Origin: CAVQCJ01 sp963711005
GTDB lineage: Bacteria; Actinomycetota; Actinomycetes; Prado026
Direction of reading: 5' to 3'
Assembly: GCA_963711005.1 (NCBI GenBank)
Contig: CAVQCJ010000003.1
Coordinates: 183,328 to 247,327, forward strand
Length of the DNA stretch: 64,000 bases
Under the pieces are notes generated by a model, which saw only the letters and a program-made list of their open reading frames with translations, ran no database searches and had not been told where the DNA came from. The position numbers and the translations under genes are program-made. Below are positions 7,855-16,757 of the stretch, in pieces (positions within the stretch are counted from its first letter, which is position 1; each line of letters begins with the position of its first letter).

Positions 7855-8502
7855 TTATGCGCAACCTGCTGCTCGGCTCTGTCGGCAGGTCGTTGGCGAT
7901 GATGGTCTCGCCGTTCGTTCCGGTCTTGTAGACCAGTGCGCCGGGTCGACGAACGCCTGCTCAGCGCCGACCACGGGTCCGCGGACGACCAACCCTTCCA
8001 GGGTGGCCGCGAGCAGGACGTGGACCAGCGCCTGCCCTTTGGTCGGCACTCCGTCCTCGCCCAGCAGATCCCTGAGCTGCCCGCGCGTCCGTCTCTGCCC
8101 CCCGGACACGGCCTCGCGCACCACATCGATGCCGCGCGCCGCCTGGGCCGCGCTGACCCCCTCCTGCCGAAGACGCCGGCGGTTCCCGGTGGCCAGCTGT
8201 GGGGTGGTGAGCGCGTGCAGCCACCAGTAGTCCGACCCCGTTACCAACTGCAGCGTGCCGCGGTTGAGCCAGCTGACCACCAGGGACCGGCGCTCGGTGA
8301 GCGCGGCGTCCACGTCCGCCGCGCGCACACCCGCCGCACGGGAACGGATCGCGAGTCGGAATCCGCGTGAGTCCTGGGCCTGAACCGCGAGCAAGTGCCG
8401 CGTCACATCCTCGGGACCCACCAGCGCCGGACGACTCAACCACTGCACGCCCAGGCGCGCCCGCCACAGCTCGGACACTGTGGCCGGCGCACTCTTCGTC
8501 AC
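7855..8502 (-). pseudogene. Truncated winged-helix DNA-binding domain (HTH_42-type) protein
   Basis: The first about 190 residues match the start of HTH_42/YcaQ-like winged-helix proteins: ARLGVQWLSRP, then HLLAVQAQDSRGFRLAIRSR, SWLNRGTLQLV and DYWWLHALTTPQLA. Family members run to about 350 residues and continue after 'EQAFV' with a second half. Here the sequence after GAEQAFVDPAHW becomes unrelated, low-complexity Arg/Thr-rich sequence and stops. The gene is therefore cut short by a deletion or rearrangement near 7925. The family includes DNA-crosslink glycosylases (AlkZ), but this fragment is probably inactive. GTG 8502 is used; no strong ribosome site is seen. Confidence 0.65.
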
Positions 8503-8660
8503 CCGCCCAGGGTACGAGCGAGCAGGGCCAGCTGCACCGACGGACCGAGACCGGGCACCGGGAGAACAGTCGCGGCTGGCCCTGGGCCGAGGTGACCTGG
8601 CCCTCAGCACTGACCGCTATCGGCACGTCGGTGCGGCTGAAGGCCGACGTTCGTGGCGGG

Positions 8661-9443
8661 CTAGTTGCTGTCCTGACCGGCTGCGTCCAGTCGCGCTTCG
8701 AGGGCCGCGACCCGAGCCTTCAGGTCGGCGACCTCCTGGTCCCCGGTCGGGGCGGTCCCGAAGGGCAGGGGCAGGGTGTCCCCCGGCTCCTCGCCGCCCA
8801 TGTCGAGCCGGAACGGCGGGTACTGGTCGGTCATCAGGCCGGCATAGGCGGCGACCCTCAGCACCCACCGGTTCAGGCCGAGCACGAGGTCGTACACCGG
8901 GCGCGGGTAGCTGCCGGAGAAGAGCAGAACCACGGCGGCGACCAGGACCAGGACGCCGATCAGACCGGGAACCGAGAACGAGTGCCAGCTTCGCGTGGCC
9001 GCGTCCCAGGCGTAGTAGGTGCTGCCGAGGAAGATCCCGACGACGACGTACTGCGGGATCGCCAGCAGCCACCACTTGACCAGCACCAGACCCCGGGACA
9101 GCCGCTCCGGGTGGGCGATCTCCAGGTGCGCGGGGTAGTCGGGCACGTCCGCGAGGGTGAACGGCGGGTACCGGTCGGTGCCCAGCGCGCTGTAGGTGTA
9201 GTACGCCACCCGCCACGACCAGCGCAGCACGCCGACGTTGAAGTCGAAGATGCCCCGGGGGTAGCGACCCGTGAACAGGATCGCGAAGAATGCGACCACG
9301 CTCAGGATGGCGAACGCGATCCACAAGAACGCGAGCACGATGAAGTGCGGGATGGCGAGCAGCCATTTCACAAGCCACAGCCCGCGCGACAACGGCTGAT
9401 CGAGCGTGGCCTGTACCCGAACCGGATAGACAGCAGCAGCCAT
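8661..9443 (-). CDS. DUF4389 tandem-repeat membrane protein
   Basis: This 260-residue membrane protein contains two copies of the DUF4389 unit. Each runs LSRGLxLVKWxLAIPxxxV, two hydrophobic spans, then a SYPR/RYPRGIFDF-type motif and W-x-x-R-V-x-x-Y, and ends in a DxYPPF box (TDRYPPF and TDQYPPF). The last 30 residues (VADLKARVAALEARLDA) form a short coiled coil. GGAGGT eight bases before ATG 9443 fixes the start. Function is unknown for this family, which is widespread in actinobacteria. The gene lies upstream of a glycine-zipper gene on the same strand but 160 bases apart. Confidence 0.85.
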   Translation of the reverse strand: MAAAVYPVRVQATLDQPLSRGLWLVKWLLAIPHFIVLAFLWIAFAILSVVAFFAILFTGRYPRGIFDFNVGVLRWSWRVAYYTYSALGTDRYPPFTLADVPDYPAHLEIAHPERLSRGLVLVKWWLLAIPQYVVVGIFLGSTYYAWDAATRSWHSFSVPGLIGVLVLVAAVVLLFSGSYPRPVYDLVLGLNRWVLRVAAYAGLMTDQYPPFRLDMGGEEPGDTLPLPFGTAPTGDQEVADLKARVAALEARLDAAGQDSN

Positions 9444-9607
9444 CACGACACCTCCCACGACCACCACCCAGCATCCGCGCGCTGGAACAGCGCCAACCAG
9501 GGCCGAAAGACCCGACGTCGCGAACTCGACACGTGCGACGGGGACAGGTGTCAGGGACCGGTCTGGGCGCTTTGGGAACGGCATCAGAGTGGCGCAGAGG
9601 GACTCGT

Positions 9608-9835
9608 TCAGGGTTCTCGGTGCCCCTCTTGGCGTCGATGCCGACAACGCTCAGTTGCGTCGAAACTCGCGCCGAGCGCGACACCGATCCCCGCACCGAT
9701 GCTCGTACCAAGCGCGATGCCGGCGCCTCCCCAGCCAAGCAGCCCAACGGTCAAACCGATCCCCGCACCAATAGACACACCGAGACCGGTCCACAGATGC
9801 CCGGAATTGGTCGGGGTCACATCGCGATTAGCCAT
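9608..9835 (-). CDS. Small glycine-zipper membrane protein
   Basis: The protein has 75 residues. After a short polar start, residues about 14-55 form two glycine-rich helices (WTGLGVSIGAGIGLTVGLLG and ALGTSIGAGIGVALGAS) with GxxxG spacing, like glycine-zipper proteins that pack in or on membranes. The tail is Arg/His-rich. GGAGGGG nine bases before the ATG gives a clear start. No partner is evident. Confidence 0.75.
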   Translation of the reverse strand: MANRDVTPTNSGHLWTGLGVSIGAGIGLTVGLLGWGGAGIALGTSIGAGIGVALGASFDATERCRHRRQEGHREP

Positions 9836-10201
9836 GTGAATCCCCTCCTCGCTCAGTCCGTCAGGAGGTACTTCCTGCAGAAACCAAGCCCAACCCTTGG
9901 GCCAGGAGCGCGGCCCGGGAAGAGTCCTTCGACCCTGACTCTGACCCCCGCTTGGCGGGCGGGACATCCGCACCGACTGCCGTTTCTGGTGCGCTCTCCA
10001 CCCCGGGGAGGCGTGATCGCGAACCGACCAACGCTACGGACCGGCCAGTCAGGGCATCTATCTACGCGCCCGATTTCGCCAAGGTCACGCTCCGTGACGG
10101 ATTAGGGCGGAAGAAAGCTCGGGGAGAGAGAGACGGCAGACTGGCCGGTCTTGGCCGAGGCAGCCTCGCCCGTCTCGCCCCCACCCCCGGGGGTGCCGCC
10201 C
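9836..10201. other. Intergenic stretch without recognisable gene
   Basis: Between the divergent small membrane protein and PH-like genes I see no conserved protein, repeat or strong hairpin. It must hold the promoters of both. Confidence 0.5.
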
Positions 10202-10221
10202 CAGAACCGGCAGTATGTGCG
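10202..10221 (-). repeat. Module B of the dispersed repeat
   Basis: CAGAACCGGCAGTATGTGCG, overlapping the extreme 5' end of the next gene's open frame and therefore arguing for a start downstream of it. Confidence 0.6.
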
Positions 10222-10222
10222 G

Positions 10223-10996
10223 GTGGCGACTGAAGACGATGCCGCCGCTGTGCAGCCCGTGAGCACGGTCATCCGGCTCCGGGAGTCGGCCGGGTCGGAA
10301 CTCATACTCGGCGCGATTGGAATCGCTCCATTGCTCATCGCCCTGGGCGTCGTCATTGCTGGTTCGGCCCCCGCCTGGGCGTTGTTGTTCGGGCTGCTCG
10401 GCCTGCCGATGCTCTACTACCCGCTTGTTCTACGCCGTGAGCATCTTGAAGTGACTTCGTCCGGAATCCGGTACAAACGCGGGCTCATGGGCGCGGGCTC
10501 ATGGCCCTGGTCCGCAATCGAGGGCTATTCGTTGGAGCGCAATCCGTGGAACGAAGGCGGAGTCCGCCTGGTGATTCGTGAGGCTGGTGGACCACGGCGG
10601 TTAACTTTCCCTTCCGCCGGCTACGCAGGCGCGCTGACCGAGCCCAGGGGAGAGCGGGTCGTGTCCACCATGGACTGGTACCGCCATGCCCTTCCTGAGC
10701 GCAATCAAGAGCCACCCCGATGGGCTCTGAAAGGTGACCAAACGGAGGGACGTCACAAGGGACCCTCCACGAAGCGCAGCCGTCGCCGCACCTACGCGGC
10801 AGCTGCGGCCGCCGCCTATGCGTTGCTCGTCGTTTCGATGGTGGAAGCTGGTCTGTGGCAGGTCGGCGCCGTCGCCGTCGCCGTCGGCCTGGTGGGGGCG
10901 TTCGGCGGCAGGGTGGTTCGAGCTGTTGGGCAAAGGCAGGCCAGCCGTCATCATCCGACTGACCTGCCTGGTGAACACGACCCGGAGGACGACTAG
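10223..10996 (+). CDS. Membrane protein with bacterial PH-like domain
   Basis: From GTG 10223 the protein has 257 residues. Two hydrophobic spans (about 29-48 and 51-70: LILGAIGIAPLLIALGVVIA and a Leu-rich second) precede a beta-rich segment LEVTSSGIRYKRG...WPWSAIEGYSLERN, the pattern of bacterial pleckstrin-homology-like domains. Two further spans (about 190-230) and a charged tail follow. An upstream TTG is open, but the repeat module occupies that region. The start is uncertain (GTG 10217, 10223 or 10258). A similar PH-like protein lies at 45636. Function unknown. Confidence 0.65.
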   Translation: MATEDDAAAVQPVSTVIRLRESAGSELILGAIGIAPLLIALGVVIAGSAPAWALLFGLLGLPMLYYPLVLRREHLEVTSSGIRYKRGLMGAGSWPWSAIEGYSLERNPWNEGGVRLVIREAGGPRRLTFPSAGYAGALTEPRGERVVSTMDWYRHALPERNQEPPRWALKGDQTEGRHKGPSTKRSRRRTYAAAAAAAYALLVVSMVEAGLWQVGAVAVAVGLVGAFGGRVVRAVGQRQASRHHPTDLPGEHDPEDD

Positions 10997-11100
10997 CCCC
11001 GGTCTCACAGGCAAGGTTGGACCGGGCCACGGTGCCCATCCGAACCAAAGTGGCCGTTACAGGGCTGATCATCCGGCAGGTCCACGGCCGCGATGGGACC

Positions 11101-11544
11101 ATGTCCGCTATGGCGAGCGCGGTGCGGATCGGTGTCCAGGGCGACAGGGGATGGCTCGGTTTCGACTTGAGGGAAGTCATGGCGGCTGTAGGGCCACAGG
11201 ACGCCCTGCGCTGGTTCATGAGTCACGCCCAGTTCAACTGCAACGTTGGGTCGGTGTGGCCCGAGGGCAATCTGGCGACCGAAGCGAAGTCACGAGAAGG
11301 GCTGGGGCTTCCCCTCGACTGGACCACCATGTCCGCTTTGGCCGAGGCCTGCCGGCAGATCATCGACGCACGTTTCGTCGGATATGACGATCAGAGCGAG
11401 CCTCACTTGATGCTCGAAGCCGTCGATTCGAGCTACTGGGTCGTCTGGGCTACTAACACTGCAGTGATCGACTCCGTTCGGCGTGTCTTCACAGCGGTCG
11501 AGGACTACGTCGAGACCGCGCCACACGGTGACCCGTGGGTGTGA
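11101..11544 (+). CDS. Hypothetical cytoplasmic protein
   Basis: This is a 147-residue soluble protein with no signal peptide or membrane segment and a mixed alpha/beta composition. It is rich in Trp (RGWLGFDLREVM, RWFMSHAQFN, SSYWVVWATN). I recognise no family. Codon usage looks coding (G/C at third positions), and a GGGA element lies just before ATG 11101; a longer form from 11017 is possible. It is followed at once by a full copy of the dispersed repeat. Confidence 0.6.
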   Translation: MSAMASAVRIGVQGDRGWLGFDLREVMAAVGPQDALRWFMSHAQFNCNVGSVWPEGNLATEAKSREGLGLPLDWTTMSALAEACRQIIDARFVGYDDQSEPHLMLEAVDSSYWVVWATNTAVIDSVRRVFTAVEDYVETAPHGDPWV

Positions 11545-11549
11545 GGCCG

Positions 11550-11606
11550 CGCACCGAAGTGCCAATCACGGGCGGGTGCCTCAGGCGCGAAATCCGGCAG
11601 TAGCCA
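11550..11606 (-). repeat. Full copy of the two-module repeat (reverse orientation)
   Basis: CGCACCGAAGTGCC (module A) and, after about 30 bases, AAATCCGGCAGTAGCC (module B). It begins six bases after the stop codon at 11544. Confidence 0.6.
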
Positions 11607-11749
11607 CGGCGCCAGGTGCGTTGCACTGCTGCAGCCCAATGGCTCTGTGATGGCCCACGGCCAAGACTCGCTGAGGTTCTTGGTGTCTGAGCGTGACTAC
11701 GGGCCAGCACAATGGTTCGTGCTGGCCCGCAGTCTGCGTCCCTCCTGGG

Positions 11750-12883
11750 TTATTGGATGGCGACCACCTGGCCACCGCTGGAGCACAGGGTGGGTGCCAG
11801 CCCGGTCGCCGGGGCGATGCTGCAGTTGGACACGTACACGGTGCCGTTCAAGAACGCGAACCCGGACGGGAAGAACAGGCTGCCCATGCCCAGGGTGGTC
11901 CGGGTCCCGTTGGGGGCGATCTTCACAACGGCCCCCAGCGGGTTGGCTGTCGGGGACTCGTCTAGCCCGTTGACCTGGAACTCGGTGGCGTAGAAGTTGC
12001 CCTGCGGGTCGAACCCGCAGCCCTGCACGGTGGTCAGGCCGCGGGCCCAGACGGACTTGGTCGCCTTACCGTTCTTGACCACGATCCGCCACACGCGTGC
12101 GTTCCCAGGGGCGAAGTTCCCGCCGAGCAGCTCACCGACGTACAGCGCACCGTCAGGGCCCTTGGCGACACAGGTGGGAACCGCGTCAGTCGGGCTTCCC
12201 GACGGAACGTTGAGGAAGGTCAGGACCTTGACCGTCCCATTAGGCATGACCTGGTCCAGGGTGTTCGCGCCCGCGTCGGCGACGAACATCTGACCACCGG
12301 CCACCAGCACACCGTTGGGGTTGGAGTCCGGGAACTGATCCGGAACCAGGTTCACGTGGGCGCTGGACCAGATGTAGTCGTGGTCACCGACCCCGGCCTT
12401 GTCCACGAATGAGCCGTTCCGGGCCTGCCCGAACTGACCGAGGTCCTTCTGACCGGCCTGGAGCAAGAACGTCGGCAGCTGTCCCAACGGAAGCCCGAAA
12501 GTGTTGGCCGCGAACTGCCCATACACCACTCCACCGGATGCGGACACAGCGTCCATCCCTACCGCCGCGACGCCACCCGGGCTGGAGATCGAGATAAGGC
12601 CGGTCACCAGCCGAGTCACCCCGTTCGTCCCGACCTGGTCGATCGACCCCGTGAGCCCCACGCAGGTGGTACCGCCCAGGCAGTTGGTACCGCCGCGCCC
12701 GGCCTCAGCGAGGTAGAGCTTCCCGCCATCGGCAGACAAAGCCCGTGGATTGTTCAAGTGCGACGCGACGACCGTTACAGACGACCCGGTAGCCGATGCC
12801 GTCGCCGGCCCCATAGCGAACGCGACCCCAACGGCCAGGCCGCAGGCAGTAAGTGTTCTAAGCACGAGCGTAGGTCTGCGCAT
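11750..12883 (-). CDS. Secreted ScyD/ScyE-family beta-propeller protein
   Basis: This 377-residue exported protein has a Sec signal at about residues 1-30 (MRRPTLVLRTLTACGLAVGV, cleavage after SATA-like Ala). The mature part has NHL/SMP-30-like propeller blades: LNNPRALSADGGKLYLAEAG, GVLVAGGQMFVADAGANT, GPDGALYVGELLGG and ending FLNGTVYVSNCSI. The Cys-Leu-Gly-Gly-Thr-Thr-Cys-Val and paired later Cys suggest disulfides. The family is named after cyanobacterial scytonemin genes but is common in actinobacteria as a secreted protein of unknown role. GGAGGGG before ATG 12883 sets the start. Confidence 0.85.
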   Translation of the reverse strand: MRRPTLVLRTLTACGLAVGVAFAMGPATASATGSSVTVVASHLNNPRALSADGGKLYLAEAGRGGTNCLGGTTCVGLTGSIDQVGTNGVTRLVTGLISISSPGGVAAVGMDAVSASGGVVYGQFAANTFGLPLGQLPTFLLQAGQKDLGQFGQARNGSFVDKAGVGDHDYIWSSAHVNLVPDQFPDSNPNGVLVAGGQMFVADAGANTLDQVMPNGTVKVLTFLNVPSGSPTDAVPTCVAKGPDGALYVGELLGGNFAPGNARVWRIVVKNGKATKSVWARGLTTVQGCGFDPQGNFYATEFQVNGLDESPTANPLGAVVKIAPNGTRTTLGMGSLFFPSGFAFLNGTVYVSNCSIAPATGLAPTLCSSGGQVVAIQ

Positions 12884-13015
12884 GGATCCCCTCCAGGTTG
12901 ATGAACCACGGCGACTTTGGGCGCAGCAATCACCGCTGGGAGAGGCATACTCCACAAACCCCAATGCCGCCAGGGAGGCCACGCCCTGCAGTGCACCGGT
13001 CACTCGCCGATGCCG

Positions 13016-13048
13016 GGAGCCACCGAACGCGACGCGTTCGGTGGCTCC
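13016..13048. other. Perfect 15-bp hairpin between divergent genes
   Basis: GGAGCCACCGAACGC and its exact complement GCGTTCGGTGGCTCC are separated by only GAC. It has the shape of a terminator but sits between the start of the ScyD/E gene (12883, minus) and the small gene at 13168 (plus). It may terminate transcription arriving from a gene now lost. Confidence 0.6.
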
Positions 13049-13120
13049 TCACCCGGCCACATCGCGACCCGCCGTTGTTCGTCCAGGGGCCGTAACCTCC
13101 ACCACCTCAGCGTGCACTCA

Positions 13121-13137
13121 AAGTGCCGTTCGGTGCG
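13121..13137 (-). repeat. Module A of the dispersed repeat
   Basis: AAGTGCCGTTCGGTGCG, 31 bases before the next gene. Confidence 0.5.
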
Positions 13138-13167
13138 TTGTCCGCCGGCGCCTGATCTACTTCTGCC

Positions 13168-13410
13168 GTGGCATCCGAGACGATTGAGGCACTCATTCAG
13201 CGAATCCAAGCTGTACCGCCAGAATCCGACCATTTCGACATCTGGGTTCCCGACGATGCGACGTGGGATGGGGATCCGGTCCCGAAGAATCCAACCGGTC
13301 TGGTCTCGGCGATTCTTGTGTCCGCTGCTTTCAGAGCTGGCCTGTGGCCGGCTGGTGCTGCGACCGTCGGTGTCGGCGGCTCGACCTACCACTTCGGGCG
13401 AGAGCCGTAA
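13168..13410 (+). CDS. Hypothetical 80-residue protein
   Basis: The GTG start lacks a good ribosome site. The sequence has an amphipathic N-terminus (ETIEALIQRIQAVPPESDHF) and an Ala/Gly-rich middle, with no recognised domain. It is flanked on both sides by module A repeats, the downstream one starting at the stop codon. It is coding-like but unproven. Confidence 0.35.
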   Translation: MASETIEALIQRIQAVPPESDHFDIWVPDDATWDGDPVPKNPTGLVSAILVSAAFRAGLWPAGAATVGVGGSTYHFGREP

Positions 13411-13428
13411 CGCACCGAAGTGCCGTTC
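13410..13428 (-). repeat. Module A of the dispersed repeat
   Basis: ACGCACCGAAGTGCCGTTC, beginning at the stop codon of the preceding gene. Confidence 0.6.
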
Positions 13429-14064
13429 GCGGGCGACGCTGCTACGTCGGTTGGGCGGCGCTGGGTGTGAGTGGGGCGCCGGCGTTTGGCCTTGTCGGGC
13501 GGGGGCTCCTCGGTGATGCAGGCGAACACCGAGTCGACGAGACGGGCGCTGTTGGGCGAGGCCGAGTCGGTGCCAGTAGGAGGGCATCTGGCCGCCGTGT
13601 TCGGTGGCCAATGCGTCGTTGCCACCATCGACCACGTCATGACCACACGTCGAGGACCCAGACCCTTCTCCCAGCCATTGGCAAACGGGGGGGGGCGGTA
13701 CCCGACTTTGGAGTCTCGTGCACCGGTTCGAAGCGCACGACCCCGGCGGCGCCCGCGTCTCGCCGCGGGTACGGCCTGCACCGGCGTGCGCTACGGATAC
13801 CGGGTTTTGGCCCGCGATGCATGGACGTGTCCGCCCGCGCAGGCAAGGAGCCGGGCCCGCACAGGCAGGAGCTGAGAGCAGCAAGATTCGGAGGCATTCA
13901 GGGGATCCAGGGCGTTCACAACGTTCTGGACCAGCTCGACGGTCGAGCCGCCGATGGCACCTGTCTTGCTAAGGTCGGCTCGTGCGCGACCCTGGTTACC
14001 ATCCGGGATTGGATGGCGTCCGTGGAGTGGCAATTCTTCTGGTTCTCGGCCAGCACGCCCCGAC
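13429..14064. other. Gene-poor stretch, probably decayed
   Basis: Several open frames exist on both strands, but none has a ribosome site, a recognised motif or consistent codon bias. A run of nine or more G lies near 13687. I treat it as decayed DNA. Confidence 0.45.
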
Positions 14065-14390
14065 CAAGCCACTCACTCCCTGGTGATCGTCGCAGGAACC
14101 GGACTGACGCTCGTGACACAGATCGGCGTCGTGACTTCGCCACGATCTGCAGTTGGATCGCTGTTGGCAAGCGGCCCATTGAGGTGGCTGGGCGAGCGGT
14201 CATACTCGATCTATCTCTGGTCCTCGCGCGCATCGCGATACTAGCTTCGCTCGGACATACGATAGTCGGTGATATCGCCTGGATTGCCATGTTCGTCGTG
14301 CTGGCCGAGGCGAGCTTCCGGTTCGTCGAGCGTCCGATGCGGGGCTCATTTCGCGCGTGGGTCTGGTATATCCGACCGCCACATTTCCGA
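14065..14390 (+). pseudogene. C-terminal remnant of an acyltransferase-3 (OafA/YrhL) gene
   Basis: One frame reads LASGPLRWLGERSYSIYLWS, the 'LGxxSYxiYLwH' signature of acyltransferase family 3, and stops at once. The continuation lies in another frame: ARIAILASLGHTIVG...AEASFRFVERPMRG, where SFRFVERPxR is the family's closing motif. A frameshift between about 14215 and 14240 therefore separates the two parts, and the N-terminal 300 residues are absent. Such enzymes O-acylate cell-surface sugars; this one is dead. Confidence 0.7.
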
Positions 14391-14601
14391 TCCGGTTCGT
14401 CTGAGAGTGCCGCGCTTGCTCTGACCCGTGTGTTGGAGCCCTGGCTGCCCGTATGGGTCTCGGCGCCGAGGTGGCTCACGATCCTGCGCGTTGCCCGAAC
14501 CCGGACATAGGTGGTGACGTTCGATAGGGCGCAAGACTTGGTGCAGCGCCGACCACCGTCGTTCCAAAACCGCTAGTGATCTTCGGCGTACGCTCGCGGC
14601 C

Positions 14602-14850
14602 ATGGACCAGCCGAGGCGCGCCGCACCCAAGTGGGTCACGTGGACGCTAGTGGTCATCGGCGTAGTCCTGGTAGCGGTGGCGGTCATGTACGCGTTCGTA
14701 CCCTCGCACTCGCTGCCCAAGTTGATGCCCGGCTACAAGGCGGGCAGTTCCCGGCTGCACCACGGCCACGCGCTCTTGTTGGCCGGAATGGCATCTGTCG
14801 TCTTCGTTGGGGCGTGGCAGTCGACTTGGTGGCGAGTCCCGAATCCCTGA
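14602..14850 (+). CDS. Small two-span membrane protein
   Basis: This 82-residue protein has a short basic N-terminus, a first span at about 12-31 (WVTWTLVVIGVVLVAVAVMY), a loop SHSLPKLMPGYKAG and a second span at about 55-72. There is no recognised family and only a weak ribosome site, but the topology and codon use look real. Confidence 0.55.
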   Translation: MDQPRRAAPKWVTWTLVVIGVVLVAVAVMYAFVPSHSLPKLMPGYKAGSSRLHHGHALLLAGMASVVFVGAWQSTWWRVPNP

Positions 14851-14900
14851 TGTCCTCGCGGATCGACAAGACCTTCACGGCGTCGCGTGCCGCTTCGCCC

Positions 14901-14917
14901 GTGGAAGTGCCGTTCTG
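14901..14917 (-). repeat. Module A of the dispersed repeat
   Basis: GTGGAAGTGCCGTTCTG, between convergent genes. Confidence 0.45.
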
Positions 14918-14954
14918 TAGCGCCTACCCCAGCTTGGGTGGAAGCCCAGGGCCG

Positions 14955-15593
14955 TCACTTGAGGTCGTGTTCGTGAGCGTAGGTGATCGCCTGTGCGCGG
15001 TCTCGGCTGCGGGTCTTGGCGAAGATTCTGTTGACGTGGGTCTTCACTGTCGCCTCACTGAGGTACAGCGTTGCGGCGATCTCCTGGTTGGAGAGTCCGC
15101 GTCCGATGTGGGCGAGGACTTCGGTCTCGCGGACCGTCAGACCGTCCGGGAGCGCACCAGACCCGGGGTGAGGCGGGCGCATCTGAGCCAGCTGGACTAT
15201 GCGGGCGTGCACGGCGGGGTCAAGGAGTGCCTGGCCATGGCCGGCGGACTCGATCGCGCGCCGGATGTCGTCTCGCCCGGCGTCCTTGGTGAGGTAGCCG
15301 AGGGCGCCGGCGGCCAGCGCGTTGGTGATGGACTCGTCGTCGCTGAACGTGGTGAGGACCACTACCTGCGTGCCGGGGTGGCGGTTGCGGATCAGGCGGG
15401 TGGCTGCGATTCCGTCCATGCGCGGCATGCGCAGGTCCATGAGGACGACATCTGGTTTGTGCTCGGCGACCAGCGCCAGGGCTTCCTCGCCGTCTGCGGC
15501 GTAGCCGACGATCTCGACGTCGGGGATGCGTTCGCAGATCGTGCCCAGACCGTCCCTGATGACGGTCTGGTCGTCCACGATGATCAGCCTCAT
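14955..15593 (-). CDS. NarL/FixJ-family response regulator
   Basis: The protein has 212 residues. The receiver domain has the acidic pair in IIVDDQ, the phosphoacceptor Asp in PDVVLMDLRMPRMDG (about residue 52), Thr in VVVLTTFSDD and Lys in GYLTKDAG. The LuxR-type helix-turn-helix follows: LTVRETEVLAHIGRGLSNQE and SEATVKTHVNRI. It overlaps the stop of the upstream kinase by four bases (ATGA), so the pair is co-translated. It is the output half of the two-component system encoded by 14955-17273; the target is unknown. Confidence 0.93.
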   Translation of the reverse strand: MRLIIVDDQTVIRDGLGTICERIPDVEIVGYAADGEEALALVAEHKPDVVLMDLRMPRMDGIAATRLIRNRHPGTQVVVLTTFSDDESITNALAAGALGYLTKDAGRDDIRRAIESAGHGQALLDPAVHARIVQLAQMRPPHPGSGALPDGLTVRETEVLAHIGRGLSNQEIAATLYLSEATVKTHVNRIFAKTRSRDRAQAITYAHEHDLK

Positions 15594-16741
15594 GCCGGGA
15601 CTTCCGCGTGCACTTGCCAAGCGTGCTCGTGGGGACCGGCGGTGAGGGTGCCGCCGAGAAGCTCGACCCGCTCGCGCATCCCCTGCAGGCCGTATCCAGC
15701 ACCAGTGGCCGCGAGAGGAGAGGGCCCTGTGAGGGCGTTGTCCACGGTAAGCTCCGCCCCCGCGCTCGTGAATGCGATGGTGATGGTCACGGCAGAGCCC
15801 GCTGCGTGCTTGCGCGCATTGGTGACTGACTCTTGGGCCACCCTGACCAGTGCGAGGCCGGCGGCGGGCGGGAGCGGCCGCGGGTCACCCTGGACGCGAA
15901 TGGTGACGTCCGAGTCGCGGGCCAGCACCGAAATCTGGTCGAGGACTGCCACCGGCTCGTCCCTGAGCACCCGCACCGCTCGTTGCGTCTCCGTCAGACC
16001 TTCCTTCACCAGACGGCTCGATCTGGCGGCGGCCGCCCTCAGCACGTCTGTGGTGGCCACGTCGTCGATGAGGCCACCGAGAGCCTCCAACTGCACACTC
16101 AAGGCGCTCAGAGTGTGTCCGAGCACATCGTGCACCTCGCGCGCGATCCGGTTTCGTTCCTCGAGCACCTCGGCTCGCTCGTGCTCGACCTCGGTGCGTT
16201 GTTGCGCCAGAGCCAACTCGGCTTCTTGCCGCACGCGTTGGGCGCTCTGACGGCGACCCATTCCCACCACCAGGCCGGCGGCGCCACCGCTGGCAGCGCC
16301 CCAGATGACTCCTGCTGGATGGCCGCTGACCGCCACCGCGCATGCGGCGGCCAGGACGCCTGGGGCGGTCATCAGCGCCGCCGGGACGACGTCGAACAGG
16401 CTGGCGGCGCACAGCCCGGCGACGCCGACGACGACGACTCCGATCGGATGCAGGACGACGAGGACCCCGCCGCTGGCAGCGATGGCCACGACGCCGGCGA
16501 TGCTCCACGGCACGTTCCGGTAGTGCCGTGCACTCATCCATGCTGCCCAGCCCAGGGCCGTGCTGCCGGTCAGGATCGTCGCGACAAGGTGCCGTCCCGT
16601 CGTGCCGGGCTGCGTGGCGGCGGCCACTGCATAGACCAGACCAGCCAGCCACACCAGCCGCAGGGATGTGCGCACGGGCGGCTCGGCCGCTGCGTCGCGC
16701 GTCGGCTCAGCGTCCATCACGGTCCGCCACGTGCTCATCAT
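15590..16741 (-). CDS. Sensor histidine kinase (HisKA_3, NarL-type)
   Basis: This 383-residue protein has about six hydrophobic segments in residues 20-160 and a short coiled coil (QRVRQEAELALAQQRTEVEH). The dimerisation box RIAREVHDVLGHTLSALSVQ carries the phosphoacceptor His, and the ATPase has an N-box QESVTNARKHA and a G-box GYGLQGMRERV. There is no periplasmic sensor domain, so it probably senses through the membrane block or through the membrane protein encoded just upstream. ATG 16741 is chosen; a TTG at 16765 is also open. It is coupled to the response regulator. Confidence 0.88.
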   Translation of the reverse strand: MMSTWRTVMDAEPTRDAAAEPPVRTSLRLVWLAGLVYAVAAATQPGTTGRHLVATILTGSTALGWAAWMSARHYRNVPWSIAGVVAIAASGGVLVVLHPIGVVVVGVAGLCAASLFDVVPAALMTAPGVLAAACAVAVSGHPAGVIWGAASGGAAGLVVGMGRRQSAQRVRQEAELALAQQRTEVEHERAEVLEERNRIAREVHDVLGHTLSALSVQLEALGGLIDDVATTDVLRAAAARSSRLVKEGLTETQRAVRVLRDEPVAVLDQISVLARDSDVTIRVQGDPRPLPPAAGLALVRVAQESVTNARKHAAGSAVTITIAFTSAGAELTVDNALTGPSPLAATGAGYGLQGMRERVELLGGTLTAGPHEHAWQVHAEVPA

Positions 16742-16757
16742 CCGCTGTCGGGTGAGG

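Noticed and set aside
8367..9839. A 490-residue plus-strand frame opposite the DUF4389 gene
   Set aside because: Antisense to a clear membrane protein; low-complexity charged composition.
13000..13884. A 294-residue minus-strand frame in the decayed region
   Set aside because: Arg/Pro/His-rich, no start signal and no motif; overlaps the small gene at 13168 and the hairpin.
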